Positions 19,090-28,660 of a stretch of 64,000 nt of DNA are shown piece after piece. The notes below the pieces were generated by a model. It saw nothing but the letters and a program-made list of their open reading frames with translations, was not told the DNA's origin and ran no database searches. The stretch comes from Solirubrobacter deserti. GTDB taxonomy: Bacteria > Actinomycetota > Thermoleophilia > Solirubrobacterales > Solirubrobacteraceae. Each line of letters opens with the position of its first letter. Positions within the stretch are counted from its first letter, which is position 1. The stretch spans positions 744,001-808,000 of the forward strand of contig NZ_QPKJ02000001.1 in the NCBI RefSeq assembly GCF_003344625.1. Direction: 5' to 3'. The position numbers and the translations under genes are program-made.

Positions 19090-20180
19090 GGCTGGGCGTG
19101 GAAGCGGCGCTGGTCGACGGCGCGCTCGTCCCCGGCGACGTCGCGGTGGACGGCGGCGTGGTCACCGGCGTGGGATTGTCCGGTGCGGGAAGCGGGATCG
19201 CCGCGCCCGGGTTCATCGATCTGCAGGTGAACGGGTTCGCGGGCGTGGACCTGATGGCCACCGACCATGACGGGTACGTGCGGGTGGGGGAAGCGCTGCT
19301 GGCGACCGGGACGACGGCGTTCCAGCCGACGTTCGTGACGGCGCCGGAAGCCGCGCTGCTGGACGCGCTGCGCGCGATGCCTGTGGGCGGCATCGGCGCG
19401 CGCGTCCTCGGCGCGCACCTGGAAGGTCCGTTCCTGTCGCCGCGGCGGATCGGCGTGCACGACCCCGCGCATCTGTCCGCGCCGGACCTGGCGCTGCTGC
19501 GCCGGTTGTTGGAGGTCGCGCCGGTGTCGCAGGTGACGATCGCCCCGGAGCTGCCGGGGGCGTTCGAGCTCGTGGACGAGCTGGTCGCGCGCGGCGTGAC
19601 GGTGAGCGCCGGCCACACCGACGCGACCGCCGCCGAGGCGCACCTGGGCTTCGCCCGCGGGATCACGACCGTCACGCACCTCTTCAACGCCATGCGGCCC
19701 TCGACGTCGCGCGACCCGAGCGTTGGCTTCGCGGCGCTGGCGCGGGAGGATGTGCTCGTGCAGATGATCGTGGATCTGCACCACGTCGCTCCGGACACGG
19801 TCCGGGTGGCGTGGAACGCGGCCGCGGGCCGGTTCGCGCTGGTCACCGACGCCGCGCCCGCGGCGGGGATGGGGGACGGCGAGTTCGTGCTCGGCGGGCG
19901 CCGGATCGAGGCCGAGGACGGCGTCGTCCGCGGGCCCGAAGGGCAGCTCGCGGGGAGCGCGTTGACGATGGTCGAGGCCGTGCGCAACCTGCACGGGCTC
20001 GGTGTGAGGCTCGAAGCCGCCCTGGGGGCGGCGAGCGAGGTGCCCGCGCGGATCGCGGGCCGGCCGGATCTCGGACGCCTTGTCCCCGGGGCGCCGGCGG
20101 ACGTGGTGGTGCTCGACGATCGCCTCGGGATCCGGCAGGTTTTGGTCGACGGCCGCGAACGGGTGGGAGGTTTCAGTTGA
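19086..20180 (+). CDS. nagA: N-Acetylglucosamine-6-phosphate deacetylase
   Basis: NagA hydrolyses GlcNAc-6-P to glucosamine-6-P and acetate. The 364-residue amidohydrolase has GFIDLQVNGFAGVD, GAHLEGPFLSPRRIG (metal-binding Glu), VTVSAGHTDATAAEA and TTVTHLFNAMRP (metal His residues), LVTDAAPAAGMGDGEF with the catalytic Asp, and GSALTMVEAVRNL. It overlaps both neighbours by 4 bases. Its presence inside the transporter operon is the main reason for calling the imported sugar an N-acetylated amino sugar. Glucosamine-6-phosphate deaminase (nagB) is not in the window. Confidence 0.93.
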   Translation: MRLGVEAALVDGALVPGDVAVDGGVVTGVGLSGAGSGIAAPGFIDLQVNGFAGVDLMATDHDGYVRVGEALLATGTTAFQPTFVTAPEAALLDALRAMPVGGIGARVLGAHLEGPFLSPRRIGVHDPAHLSAPDLALLRRLLEVAPVSQVTIAPELPGAFELVDELVARGVTVSAGHTDATAAEAHLGFARGITTVTHLFNAMRPSTSRDPSVGFAALAREDVLVQMIVDLHHVAPDTVRVAWNAAAGRFALVTDAAPAAGMGDGEFVLGGRRIEAEDGVVRGPEGQLAGSALTMVEAVRNLHGLGVRLEAALGAASEVPARIAGRPDLGRLVPGAPADVVVLDDRLGIRQVLVDGRERVGGFS

Positions 20181-21331
20181 GCATCCGCGTCGAAGCGGTG
20201 ACGAAGGCGTACAAGAACGGGCCGCGGGCCGTGGACGAGGTGTCCCTGGAGGTCCGCGACGGCGAGTTCATGGTGCTCGTCGGGCCCTCCGGCTGCGGCA
20301 AGTCCACGCTGCTGAAGCTGATCGCGGGCATCGAGGAGGTGACGGACGGCCGCATCTACATCAGCGACCGCGACGTCACGCTGCTCGATCCGCGCAAGCG
20401 CGACATCGCGATGGTCTTCCAGTCCTACGCGCTGTACCCGCACCTGTCCGTGCGCCAGAACCTCGGGTTCGGGCTCAAGCTGCGCAAGACGGGCAAGGCC
20501 GAGATCGCGGCGCGCGTGGACGAGGTCGCGCGCATCCTCGGGCTGGAGGAGATGCTGGACCGCAAGCCGGGCGAGTTGAGCGGCGGGCAGCGCCAGCGCG
20601 TGGCGATGGGCCGCGCGATCGTGCGCGAGCCGCAGGCGTTCCTGATGGACGAGCCCTTGAGCAACCTCGACGCCAAGCTGCGCGTCTCCATGCGCGCGCA
20701 GCTCTCGCGCCTGCACGAGCGGCTCGGCGTGACGACCGTCTACGTCACCCACGATCAGGTGGAGGCGATGACGCTCGGCCAGCGCGTGGCCGTGCTGCGC
20801 GGCGGCGTGCTGCAGCAGTGCGACACGCCCGAGCAGCTGTTCGACCATCCCGCCAACCTGTTCGTGGCGGCGTTCATCGGCTCACCGGCGATGAACCTGG
20901 TCGAGGCCGAAGGCGGCCGCTTCGGGTCGTGTGCGGTGCCCTCGCCGGTCGAGGGCCGCTGCATCCTGGGCATCCGCCCGCACGACCTCAAGCTCGGCCC
21001 CGGCATCCCGGCGGTCGTCCAGGTGGTCGAGCGGCTCGGGACCGAGACGCACGTCGTCGCGGGCATCGACGCGCCGCGGCTGCGGTCGGCCGCTCTGGCC
21101 GACGCGCTGGACGCTTCTGCGGCCGACGACGACGTCCTGCTCGCCGAGGACGACCGCGCTTCGTTCACGGTCGTGCTGGACGCCCGCGCGCCGGTGGCGG
21201 TCGGCGACCGGATCGAGCTTACGGTCGACCCGGATCGCCTCCACCACTTCGACGCGGACTCAGGAAACGCAGTTGATCTTGGGGCCCTCGCCGGCGGTCG
21301 CCGGGAAGTTGTCGCGCCGCGGGGTGTCTGA
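20177..21331 (+). CDS. Sugar ABC transporter ATP-binding protein (MsiK/UgpC type)
   Basis: The start is probably TTG at 20177, overlapping the nagA stop (TTGA), giving 384 residues. It has Walker A GPSGCGKST, the Q-loop MVFQSYALYPHLSV, the signature LSGGQRQRVAMGRAI, Walker B AFLMDEPLSNLD and the switch His VYVTHDQVEAM. A C-terminal TOBE-like domain follows (GIRPHDLKLG). Many actinobacteria use a shared MsiK ATPase encoded elsewhere; here the operon has its own. The final 72 bases overlap the convergent beta-propeller gene, so the last residues are less certain. Confidence 0.93.
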   Translation: MSIRVEAVTKAYKNGPRAVDEVSLEVRDGEFMVLVGPSGCGKSTLLKLIAGIEEVTDGRIYISDRDVTLLDPRKRDIAMVFQSYALYPHLSVRQNLGFGLKLRKTGKAEIAARVDEVARILGLEEMLDRKPGELSGGQRQRVAMGRAIVREPQAFLMDEPLSNLDAKLRVSMRAQLSRLHERLGVTTVYVTHDQVEAMTLGQRVAVLRGGVLQQCDTPEQLFDHPANLFVAAFIGSPAMNLVEAEGGRFGSCAVPSPVEGRCILGIRPHDLKLGPGIPAVVQVVERLGTETHVVAGIDAPRLRSAALADALDASAADDDVLLAEDDRASFTVVLDARAPVAVGDRIELTVDPDRLHHFDADSGNAVDLGALAGGRREVVAPRGV

Positions 21332-22360
21332 GTTCGTCGTGCACAGGCGCTTGCCGATCAGCACCGGGCTGGTCGGGAACTCGAGCGGGCCCGCGTTGCG
21401 CAGGCGGTCGGCGCCGGCCGGGTTGCGGTAGAGCTCGACCGCGTCGCCCTTCTGCGTGACGACCGCGATCGCGTTGCGCTCGTTGGCGGTGACGAAGACG
21501 TTGTCGCGGTCGTCGAGCACGATCCCGTCCGCACCGTCGAGGTACGGGTGCTGGACGAGCACGTTGTCCAGGCAGAGCGTGTTCGGCGTGAACGTCGTGT
21601 CGCAGCCCGTGCGTGAGAGCACGCGGCCGCGCCGGTCGACGAACACGCGCCAGATCGCGCCGCGCGCGGTGTCGGCGACGAACAGCGTCCCGTCGCGCCC
21701 GAACGCGAGCCCGTTGGCGACGATCGCCTGCGAGCCAAGCGTGTTGGACGCCTGCCGGCTCGTCTCGGTGATCGTGATCGTCCCCGGCGGCAGCCCGCGC
21801 ACATCGCGCCCGACGCCGCCGGGCTGCGCATCGTTGGCCATCGGCTGCACGCGGAACATCTCGACGGGCGCGCGGTCGCGGCCGATCCGCCATACGCGGC
21901 CCTGGCCAGTCCCGCCGTCGGACACCCACAGATCGCCGCGCACGTCGAACGCCACACCGTTGGAGCCGGGCACGCCCTCCGCGTACACCTCCGCCGTCGG
22001 CGGCGTGCGCTCGTCGGGCCGCAGGACCATGATCCGGCCGCTGTCGGCGATGTAGAGCCGCCCGTCCGGTCCGAACGCGAGCCCGGCCGGGTTGCACGGT
22101 GCGGGCAGGCTGCCCACCACGCCCGTCCCGGCCTGCAGCACCGGACAGACCGCATTCGTCACCCGTCCGGGAGCGAACAGATTCCCGCGTCTGTCAGCTG
22201 TCAGCCCTTCGATCGACACGCCCGCCGGAGGCGTGAAGACGGTCGTCCACTTGGCGTCGGGCCGCAGCGGGCGCGGCCCGTCGTCGCCGTGACCGACGGC
22301 GGTGGCGGCGAGGCCGGTCGCGGCGGCGACGGTCGCGGCCGCGAGGAGAGTTCTCCGCAT
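21260..22360 (-). CDS. Secreted SMP-30/gluconolactonase-like beta-propeller protein
   Basis: This is a 366-residue protein with a signal peptide (RRTLLAAATVAAATGLAATAVG). The repeats resemble NHL/SMP-30 blades: GLTADRRGNLFAPG, GLAFGPDGRLYIADSG, GVAFDVRGDLWVSDGG, GLAFGRDGTLFVADTARG, GIVLDDRDNVFVTANERN. Members bind metal and act as lactonases or extracellular binding proteins; no specific substrate can be given. It lies 33 bases downstream of the ABC exporter permease, so it may belong to the sigma-factor operon. Its 3' end overlaps the sugar ATPase gene on the other strand. Confidence 0.8.
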   Translation of the reverse strand: MRRTLLAAATVAAATGLAATAVGHGDDGPRPLRPDAKWTTVFTPPAGVSIEGLTADRRGNLFAPGRVTNAVCPVLQAGTGVVGSLPAPCNPAGLAFGPDGRLYIADSGRIMVLRPDERTPPTAEVYAEGVPGSNGVAFDVRGDLWVSDGGTGQGRVWRIGRDRAPVEMFRVQPMANDAQPGGVGRDVRGLPPGTITITETSRQASNTLGSQAIVANGLAFGRDGTLFVADTARGAIWRVFVDRRGRVLSRTGCDTTFTPNTLCLDNVLVQHPYLDGADGIVLDDRDNVFVTANERNAIAVVTQKGDAVELYRNPAGADRLRNAGPLEFPTSPVLIGKRLCTTNSDTPRRDNFPATAGEGPKINCVS

Positions 22361-22393
22361 GCCCGGTACTACGTGGGCGACGGGTGAGTGGTT

Positions 22394-23242
22394 CTACAAA
22401 TCCCGTCTGACGAGCGACATCGCTGACAGGGCGAGCATGAGCGCCACCCACACGACCGCCCACAGCACGTAGGCGGCGGTCAGGCCCGACGCGCTGAGGA
22501 ACGGGTGGCCCTCGAACGCCTCGGTGAACTGCGACAGCAGCCCCGGCGACTGGAACGCGTTCATCGCGCCCCGCCACAGACCGTCCGTGGGCAGCAGCAC
22601 GCGGGACACCGTGCCGACGCGCTCGACGGCTTCGTTCTCCAGCGCCACACCGAGGCCGCCCACGACGCCGGCGATCCAGGTCGCCCCGAACAGCCCCACG
22701 GCCACGATCCCCGACGCCATCGGCGAGATCAGGGTGGAGAGCAGCAGCCCGAGCGTGAGCAGCACGACCGTCTGCCCCGCCAGCAGCGCCAGGCCCACGA
22801 ACGGCGAAGGCGGCCAGTAGCCGGTCGTCGCCCACACCACGAGCAGCTGCGCGAGCCCGGCGGCCGCGACGAACCCGCTGCCGAAGCCCGCGAGCCCGAG
22901 CCACTTGCCGACCAGCACCGCGGAGCGGCGGATCGGGCGGGCGAGGATGGCCAGCGCCATGCCGGACTCGATCTCGCCCGCCAGGATCGGCCCGGCCAGG
23001 AACGCCGTGCCGAGCGCGGCGATCAGGCTCAGCCCGAACATCACGAGGTTCAGGACGGTCGAGGTCGCGAGATACGCCTCGCCCGTGGTGAGCCCGCTGA
23101 ACTCGGCGTCGATGCGGGAAAAGCCGAACGCGCTCACGGCGAGCAGGACGAGCATCAACCCGGCCAGCGAGCGGACGACGCGCCGGCGCGACGCCTCGCG
23201 CAGGGTCAGCCCCGCGAAGATCCAGACGGTCCGCAGCGTCAT
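22394..23242 (-). CDS. ABC-2 type exporter permease
   Basis: This 282-residue membrane protein has six hydrophobic helices and the ABC-2 pattern LTLREASRRRVVRSLAGLM at the N-terminus. AGPILAGEIESGMALAILARPIRRS is the cytoplasmic coupling region typical of NosY/CcmB-like permeases. The ATG overlaps the stop of the upstream ATPase gene (ATGA). It is probably the membrane half of an efflux or membrane-maintenance exporter controlled by the ECF sigma factor at the head of the operon. Confidence 0.88.
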   Translation of the reverse strand: MTLRTVWIFAGLTLREASRRRVVRSLAGLMLVLLAVSAFGFSRIDAEFSGLTTGEAYLATSTVLNLVMFGLSLIAALGTAFLAGPILAGEIESGMALAILARPIRRSAVLVGKWLGLAGFGSGFVAAAGLAQLLVVWATTGYWPPSPFVGLALLAGQTVVLLTLGLLLSTLISPMASGIVAVGLFGATWIAGVVGGLGVALENEAVERVGTVSRVLLPTDGLWRGAMNAFQSPGLLSQFTEAFEGHPFLSASGLTAAYVLWAVVWVALMLALSAMSLVRRDL

Positions 23243-24159
23243 GGCTCGCGGAGGATGTCGAGGAGCCGTTGCTCGAGGCTGATGCGCGCGGGCTCGACAC
23301 TGTGCACACGCACGCCGAGCGCGACGAGGTCGGCGACCAGGTCCGGCACGACGTCGGCGTCTTCGAGCACGACGGTGAACGCGTCGCCCGCGCGGGTGAC
23401 CTCGCCGGCCGCGGCGAGCCGCGCCAGCGCGCGGTCGTCGACGGTCTCGAGCCGCAGCCGCAGCTCCCGCCGGCCGAGCAGCTCAGCGAGCGTGCCGGAC
23501 GCGGCGAGCCGACCCTTGTCCAAGATCACGACCCGGTCGCACACGCGCTCGACCTCGCCGATCAGGTGCGAGTTGAGCAGCACGGCGACGCCCCGCTCGC
23601 GCAGCGACGTCACCAGGTCGCGCACGTCCGCGCGGCCGAGCGGGTCGAGCGCGCTCGTCGGCTCGTCGAGGATCACGAGCTCCGGCCGGCTGACCAGCGC
23701 CACGGCCAGCCCTAGCCGTTGCTGCATGCCCTTCGAGAAGCCGCCGACCCGATCGCGGGCGCGTTCGCCGAGGCCGACCGCCGCGAGCGACTCGCGTTGG
23801 GCGCCGTCGTCGACCTCCACACCGGACAGCTTCACGTGCAGCGCCACGACCTCCGCGGCGCTCAGCCACGGCTGGTAGCGGAACAGCTCGGGCAGGTAGC
23901 CGACGCGGGCGCGCGCCTCCGGGTCGCCGGCGCGCCGCCCGAGCAGCAGCACCTGGCCCGCGTCCGGGTGCACGAGCCCGAGCAGCATCTTGATCACGCT
24001 CGTCTTGCCCGCGCCGTTGGGCCCGAGCAGGCCGACGACCTCACCGCGGCCGACGGTGAAGGACACGCCGTCGACCGCGGTCTGCCGCCCGTAGCGCTTG
24101 CGCAGCCCGGAGCACCAGACCGCGGGCGAGGGCGGCCGCTGCGCCAGCGCCTCGCTCAC
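23239..24159 (-). CDS. ABC exporter ATP-binding protein
   Basis: The GTG at 24159 overlaps the anti-sigma gene stop (GTGA) and gives 306 residues; the frame is open further upstream but without homology. Motifs are Walker A GPNGAGKTS, Q-loop YLPELFRYQPWLSAAE, signature FSKGMQQRLGLAVAL, Walker B LVILDEPTSALDP and switch His LNSHLIGEVE. The C-terminal 80 residues are variable, as in CcmA/NodI-type exporters. It works with the permease encoded just downstream. Confidence 0.92.
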   Translation of the reverse strand: MSEALAQRPPSPAVWCSGLRKRYGRQTAVDGVSFTVGRGEVVGLLGPNGAGKTSVIKMLLGLVHPDAGQVLLLGRRAGDPEARARVGYLPELFRYQPWLSAAEVVALHVKLSGVEVDDGAQRESLAAVGLGERARDRVGGFSKGMQQRLGLAVALVSRPELVILDEPTSALDPLGRADVRDLVTSLRERGVAVLLNSHLIGEVERVCDRVVILDKGRLAASGTLAELLGRRELRLRLETVDDRALARLAAAGEVTRAGDAFTVVLEDADVVPDLVADLVALGVRVHSVEPARISLEQRLLDILREP

Positions 24160-25226
24160 CGCAGCCCGCGCGCCACGGTCAGCACCTCGTCCTCGCTGAG
24201 CGTCCCCGCGACGAGGTTCACGCGCTCGTCGCGCACCCACACGACGCCCGAGAGCGCGCCGTCGCGCGTCCGGAAGACCGTGGCCCGCGTGCCACCGACG
24301 TCGGTCGTCGAGGTCGTCAGCTGATCGGCCGGGATCGGAATCGGGAACGTCCCGTCGGCGCCGCCGAACCGGCGCAGCTGCGCCGCCACGTCCTCCGGCA
24401 GCCCCGGCAGGGACAGCAGGTAGCCGCGGGCGGTCTCGAACGGGACGCCGGTCGAGAACACCTTCGGCGCGCCGGCCCGGCCGACCATCAGCGCGGGCAA
24501 CCCGCTGTTGCCCGGCCAGATCGTGGCCACGCCCGGCCCGACCACCAGCCGGAACGGCTCCCCGTCGAGCCCCGCGGGCAGCGGCGGCAGCGGCTCGCCC
24601 GCCCGCGCCGCCGCCTCGCGCGCCTTCGCCGCCGAGAAGGTGAACACGGCCGTCGCCTGCTCGCTCGCCTGGAACGCCGGCACGCCCGTGACGCCGCTCG
24701 GCAGCTGCGCCACCTCCGGCACGGTCAGCCCCGTCAGCTCCGCGGCGGAGCGCGCGTCCTTGACGCTGCGCACGTTCGGCTCCTTGATCACCTCGACGTC
24801 ACCGTACGCGGACAGGTCCGGCAGCCCGACGAGGTCGGCCTGGTTGATCGCCAGCGGAGCGACGTCGCGCGTGGAGAAGATCTCCAGCCAGTCCGCGGCG
24901 GCCGCCACGCCGGCGCCCGTCAGCAACGCGGCGACGCCGAGCATCGCCGCCGTCTGCCCGCGCAGCGAGAACCGACGTCGCCGCGCACGTGGCGGCGCGG
25001 CCGGCGCCTCCACCGCCAGCGCGTGCGCGAATCGCTCCCACGCCGCGTCCACGTCCACCTCGACGTCCACGGCCAGGGCGGACGCGGCGAACGCGGCGTC
25101 CTCCTGCGCCTCGGCCAGGGCGGCGCTGCAGGTCGAGCACCCGATGACGTGATCGGCTTCGGCGTCGGCGACGCCGATCGGCTCGTCGAGCAGCCGGCGC
25201 AGCGTGCCGTCACTCGGATGGCGCAT
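24156..25226 (-). CDS. Anti-sigma factor with zinc-finger-like N-terminus
   Basis: The 356-residue protein starts with a ZAS-like motif: DHVIGCSTCSAAL gives His-x3-Cys-x2-Cys. A single transmembrane helix follows (GQTAAMLGVAALLTGAGVAAAA, about residues 89-110), and then a large extracytoplasmic domain containing SAAELTGLTVPEVAQLP and GGTRATVFRTRDGALSGVVWV. This layout is that of a membrane-bound anti-sigma factor. The gene overlaps the ECF sigma gene by 17 bases and the ATPase by 4, so sigma, anti-sigma and exporter form one unit. The sensed stress is not evident. Confidence 0.85.
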   Translation of the reverse strand: MRHPSDGTLRRLLDEPIGVADAEADHVIGCSTCSAALAEAQEDAAFAASALAVDVEVDVDAAWERFAHALAVEAPAAPPRARRRRFSLRGQTAAMLGVAALLTGAGVAAAADWLEIFSTRDVAPLAINQADLVGLPDLSAYGDVEVIKEPNVRSVKDARSAAELTGLTVPEVAQLPSGVTGVPAFQASEQATAVFTFSAAKAREAAARAGEPLPPLPAGLDGEPFRLVVGPGVATIWPGNSGLPALMVGRAGAPKVFSTGVPFETARGYLLSLPGLPEDVAAQLRRFGGADGTFPIPIPADQLTTSTTDVGGTRATVFRTRDGALSGVVWVRDERVNLVAGTLSEDEVLTVARGLR

Positions 25227-25731
25227 GACGGTTCAACTCCTTGCGTAGGGCGGATTCGGCGCGCCGCACCGTGGTGCCGACGCTGGACGGGGAGAGGTCG
25301 AGCGCGGCCGCGACCTCGGCGTAGCTGAGCCCGCTGTGGCGCAGCACCAGCGCGACGGCCTGCTTGCGCGGGAGGCGGGACAAAGCCGCGCGGACCTGCG
25401 CGCGCTCGTCGCGCGCGGCGACCGCGTCCGCGATGTCCGGCGCGACGCCGTCCCCGCGCACGGCTTGCTCACGCGCCGCGCGCCGTTTGCCGGACCGGAT
25501 GTGGTTGAGCGCCGTGTGCGCCGCGGCGACGGACAGCCAGCCCATCGCCTCACCGGCCGGCACCGATGAGCGGCCGAAGCTCAGGAACACCTCCTGCGCG
25601 ACGTCCTCGGCCTCGTTCCGCGAGCCCAGCACCCGGGCCGCGACGGACACGACCCGGGGATAGGCGCTGCGGAAGATCGACTCGAGATCGCTCCGGACGG
25701 GGGCGGCTGGAGACGGGGTGGACACTGCCAT
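25210..25731 (-). CDS. ECF-family RNA polymerase sigma factor
   Basis: This 173-residue protein has region 2 (SIFRSAYPRVVSVAARVLGSRNEAEDVAQEVFL, summarised by the EDVAQEVF core) and region 4 (LSRLPRKQAVALVLRHSGLSYAEVAAALDLS). Region 3 is absent, as is normal for group 4 sigma factors. The ATG at 25731 begins MAVSTPSP. It is followed by an overlapping anti-sigma gene, an ABC exporter and a secreted propeller protein, probably its regulon. Autoregulation is likely, but no matching -35/-10 pair can be identified with certainty upstream. Confidence 0.93.
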   Translation of the reverse strand: MAVSTPSPAAPVRSDLESIFRSAYPRVVSVAARVLGSRNEAEDVAQEVFLSFGRSSVPAGEAMGWLSVAAAHTALNHIRSGKRRAAREQAVRGDGVAPDIADAVAARDERAQVRAALSRLPRKQAVALVLRHSGLSYAEVAAALDLSPSSVGTTVRRAESALRKELNRHAPSE

Positions 25732-25764
25732 ACCCGTCTAGCACCGCCGCTCCGCCGAATGTGA

Positions 25765-26652
25765 CTACGCCGGCTGCGCCGCCCGGTCGCGCCGGGCGAG
25801 CCGGCGCTGCACCATCACGTTCAGGCCCATCAGGATCAGGACCACGACCAGCAGCATCGTCGCCAGCACGTTGACCTCGGCGGGCACGCCCTGGCGGGTC
25901 GCGCCGAAGATGAACAGCGGGAACGTCTGCGTCTGGCCCGCGTTGAACGCCGTGATCACGTAGTCGTCGAACGAGATCGCGGCCGACAGCATCGCCGCCG
26001 CGGCCACGCCGGGGAAGATCATCGGCAGCGTGACCTTGCGGAACGCCGTCCACTCCGATGCGCCCAGGTCCATGGCCGCCTCCTCGATGTGGCGGTCCAT
26101 CCCCTCCAAGCGCGCTTTCACCGTCACCACGACGTAGGACACGGTGAACATCACGTGGGCGATGACGATCGTGACGAACCCCGTGTTGATGTTCAGCGTC
26201 AGGAACATCGCCAGCAGCGAGGCGCCGAGCACGACCTCGGGCGACGCGAGCGGCATGAACACGAAGAAGTCGATCGCCGAGCGTCCGCGGGAGCGGTAGC
26301 GCACGAGCGCCATCGCCATGAACGTGCCCAGGGCGGTCGCGATCGCCATCGAGATGAGCGCGATCTCGACGCTGTTCACCAGTGCTCGCGCCAGGTCCGG
26401 GTCCGCGAACGGGTCGGTCCAGTGGCGCAGGGTGAAGCCCTGCCAGGTGAAGTTGAAGCGGCCCTGGTTGTCGTTGAACGAGAACAGGACCACGATGAAG
26501 ATCGGGATGAACAGGTACAGCAGCGCGAGCGCCGACCATACGGCGAGCGCGCCGTGGCGCAGCCGGTCGCGCGAGCTCCCGCCGCGGCCCGGAGGAGCGG
26601 CGATCTCTTCCTCGACGGCGCGGCCCGCGGCGGGTGGAGCTTCGATGGTCAT
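25765..26652 (-). CDS. potC: Spermidine/putrescine ABC transporter permease PotC
   Basis: The 295-residue protein has a cytoplasmic N-terminus rich in Ala/Pro and six membrane helices, with FIPIFIVVLFSFNDNQGRFNF near the first. The EAA loop reads HIEEAAMDLGASEWTAFRKVTLPMIFPG (core EEAAMDLGAS). This is characteristic of PotC/PotI. It begins one base after the potB stop region and closes the potA-potD-potB-potC operon. Polyamine specificity is inherited from the potD call. Confidence 0.9.
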   Translation of the reverse strand: MTIEAPPAAGRAVEEEIAAPPGRGGSSRDRLRHGALAVWSALALLYLFIPIFIVVLFSFNDNQGRFNFTWQGFTLRHWTDPFADPDLARALVNSVEIALISMAIATALGTFMAMALVRYRSRGRSAIDFFVFMPLASPEVVLGASLLAMFLTLNINTGFVTIVIAHVMFTVSYVVVTVKARLEGMDRHIEEAAMDLGASEWTAFRKVTLPMIFPGVAAAAMLSAAISFDDYVITAFNAGQTQTFPLFIFGATRQGVPAEVNVLATMLLVVVLILMGLNVMVQRRLARRDRAAQPA

Positions 26653-26653
26653 C

Positions 26654-27517
26654 TCAGACCGCCGCCTGGGTCAGGTTGCGCGCGCCCAGCAGCCGGGCGT
26701 ACAGGAAGATGCCGACGAGGATGAACAGCATCAAGGTGAACGACAGCGCCGCCGCCTGCGGGTAGTCGAGGATGTTCAGGAACTTGGACTGGATGACGTT
26801 GCCGATCATGTACTGCTGCGGCGTCCCGAGCAGCGCGGCGTTGATGAAGTCGCCGCAGGCCGGGATGAACGTCAGCAGCGAGCCGGCGAAGATGCCCGGC
26901 AGCGCGAGCGGCACCGTCACCTTGCGGAACGCGGTCGCGCGGCTCGCGTAGAGGTCGGTCGCGGCTTCCAGCAGCCGCGGGTCGATCTTCTCCAGCGCCA
27001 CGTACAGCGGCAGCGCCATGAACGGGAGGAAGTTGTAGGTGATGCCGGCGATCACGGCCGTGCTCGAAGCGAGCAGTCGCCCGTCGTCGGAGAGCAGCCC
27101 GAGCGTGCGGAACACGCTCACCACCGTGCCGTCGTCGGAGAGGATCAGCTGCCACGCCACCGTCCGCAGCACGTAGGACATGAAGAACGGCAGGATGATC
27201 AGCAGCAGGATCAGGTTCTTCCAGCGCCCCGCGTGGAAGGCGGCGAAGTACGCGAGCGGGAACCCGATGATCAGGCACAGGACGGTCGAGATGCCCGCGT
27301 ACAGGATCGAGCGCCCGAACTGCTCCTTGTATTCGGAGATCGCGTCCCAGTAGTTGCTGAACGTCCACGTGAGGTCGTAGCCCTGTTCGGGGTTGCCGCT
27401 CATCAGCGAGACGCTCGCCTGATTGAGCAGCGGATACAGGAAGAAGATCAGCAGCCACAGCAGGCCCGGGCCGATGAACAGCCAGGGAAGGAGCTTGCGA
27501 CGACGCTGGAGGCTCAT
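26654..27517 (-). CDS. potB: Spermidine/putrescine ABC transporter permease PotB
   Basis: This 287-residue integral membrane protein has a PotB/PotH-like opening (LPWLFIGPGLLWLLIFFLYP) and the EAA motif DLYASRATAFRKVTVPLALPGIFAGS in the last cytoplasmic loop. The ATG overlaps the potD stop by 4 bases (ATGA). It forms a heterodimeric channel with PotC. Confidence 0.9.
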   Translation of the reverse strand: MSLQRRRKLLPWLFIGPGLLWLLIFFLYPLLNQASVSLMSGNPEQGYDLTWTFSNYWDAISEYKEQFGRSILYAGISTVLCLIIGFPLAYFAAFHAGRWKNLILLLIILPFFMSYVLRTVAWQLILSDDGTVVSVFRTLGLLSDDGRLLASSTAVIAGITYNFLPFMALPLYVALEKIDPRLLEAATDLYASRATAFRKVTVPLALPGIFAGSLLTFIPACGDFINAALLGTPQQYMIGNVIQSKFLNILDYPQAAALSFTLMLFILVGIFLYARLLGARNLTQAAV

Positions 27518-28660
27518 GCGCCCGTCACCTTCGCCATCGCCTCCTTCATCGTGCGCTCGTCGTTGTCCGACAGCGCCGGGTACGGGTGCAGCTTGGCCCG
27601 GATCTCGTCCGGCGGGAAGATCAGCGGGTTGTTGGCGATCTCCGGCTCGGTCTTCTCCACGATCTCCTGCACGCCCTTCACCGGCGACAGGTAGTTGACG
27701 TAGATCGCGAGCGTCGCGGCCACCTCCGGCTCGTAGACGAAGTTCATCATCGTCTCGGCCGCGTACATGTTCTCGGCCTTGGCCGGGATCATCATGTTGT
27801 CGGTGAACAGCATCGCGCCCTCGTCGGGGTAGACGAACTTCAGGTCCGGGTTGTCGGACTGCAACTGCACGATGTCACCGGAGTAGGCGAGCGCGACCCA
27901 GATGTTGCCCTTGGCCAGGTCGGTCGAGTAGTCGTTGCCGGTGAAGCGCCGGAACTGGCCGGCGTCGGCGGCCTGCTGGATCTTCTCGATCCCGCTCAGG
28001 ATCTGGTCGATCTTGGCCTCGGTGGGGTTGACGCCCATGCTCAGCAGCGCCGTCGAGGCCGAGTCGTAGGCCTCGGTCAGCATCGTCACCCGGCCCTTGA
28101 ACGCCGGGTCGAACAGGTCCTTGGCCGAGTTGAGCTCGCGGCCGGTCTTCTTCGGGTTGTAGCCCAGGCCGACCGCGCCCGACTGCCACGGCACTGTGTA
28201 GTCGCGCTTTTTGTCGTACGGAACTGACTTTAGGTTGTCGACGAGGTTCTTGGTGACGTTCGGCAGGTTCTTCTTGTCGAGCGGCTCGACGTAGCGGTTG
28301 CGCACCCACTTGACGGCCATGAAGTCCGTCAGCGTCACGATGTCGCGCCCGATCGGCCGGCCGGCCTGCAGCTGCTGGCGGACCTTGCCGTAGAACTCGT
28401 CGTTGTCGTTGATGTCCTCGACGTACTTGACGTTGCCGCCGAAGCGCTTGTCGAAGTCCTTGAGCACTTCCTTGTCGATGTACAGCGGCCAGTTGGAGAA
28501 CGTCCAGTCGCCGATCGGGACCTTCGGGTGCGTGATCTGCGGGATCGGCGTCGCGGCCTTCTGCGCCTTCTCGAGCGTTCCCTCGATGCCGCAGCCCGCG
28601 AGCGCGTAGGCGAGCGCGAGCGATCCACCACGGCCGAGGAACTTCCGGCGGGTGTGCGGA

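Noticed and set aside
17159..19994. Long minus-strand frames opposite the sugar transporter and nagA genes
   Set aside because: They are antisense shadows; the plus strand has full-length families with all motifs and overlapping starts.
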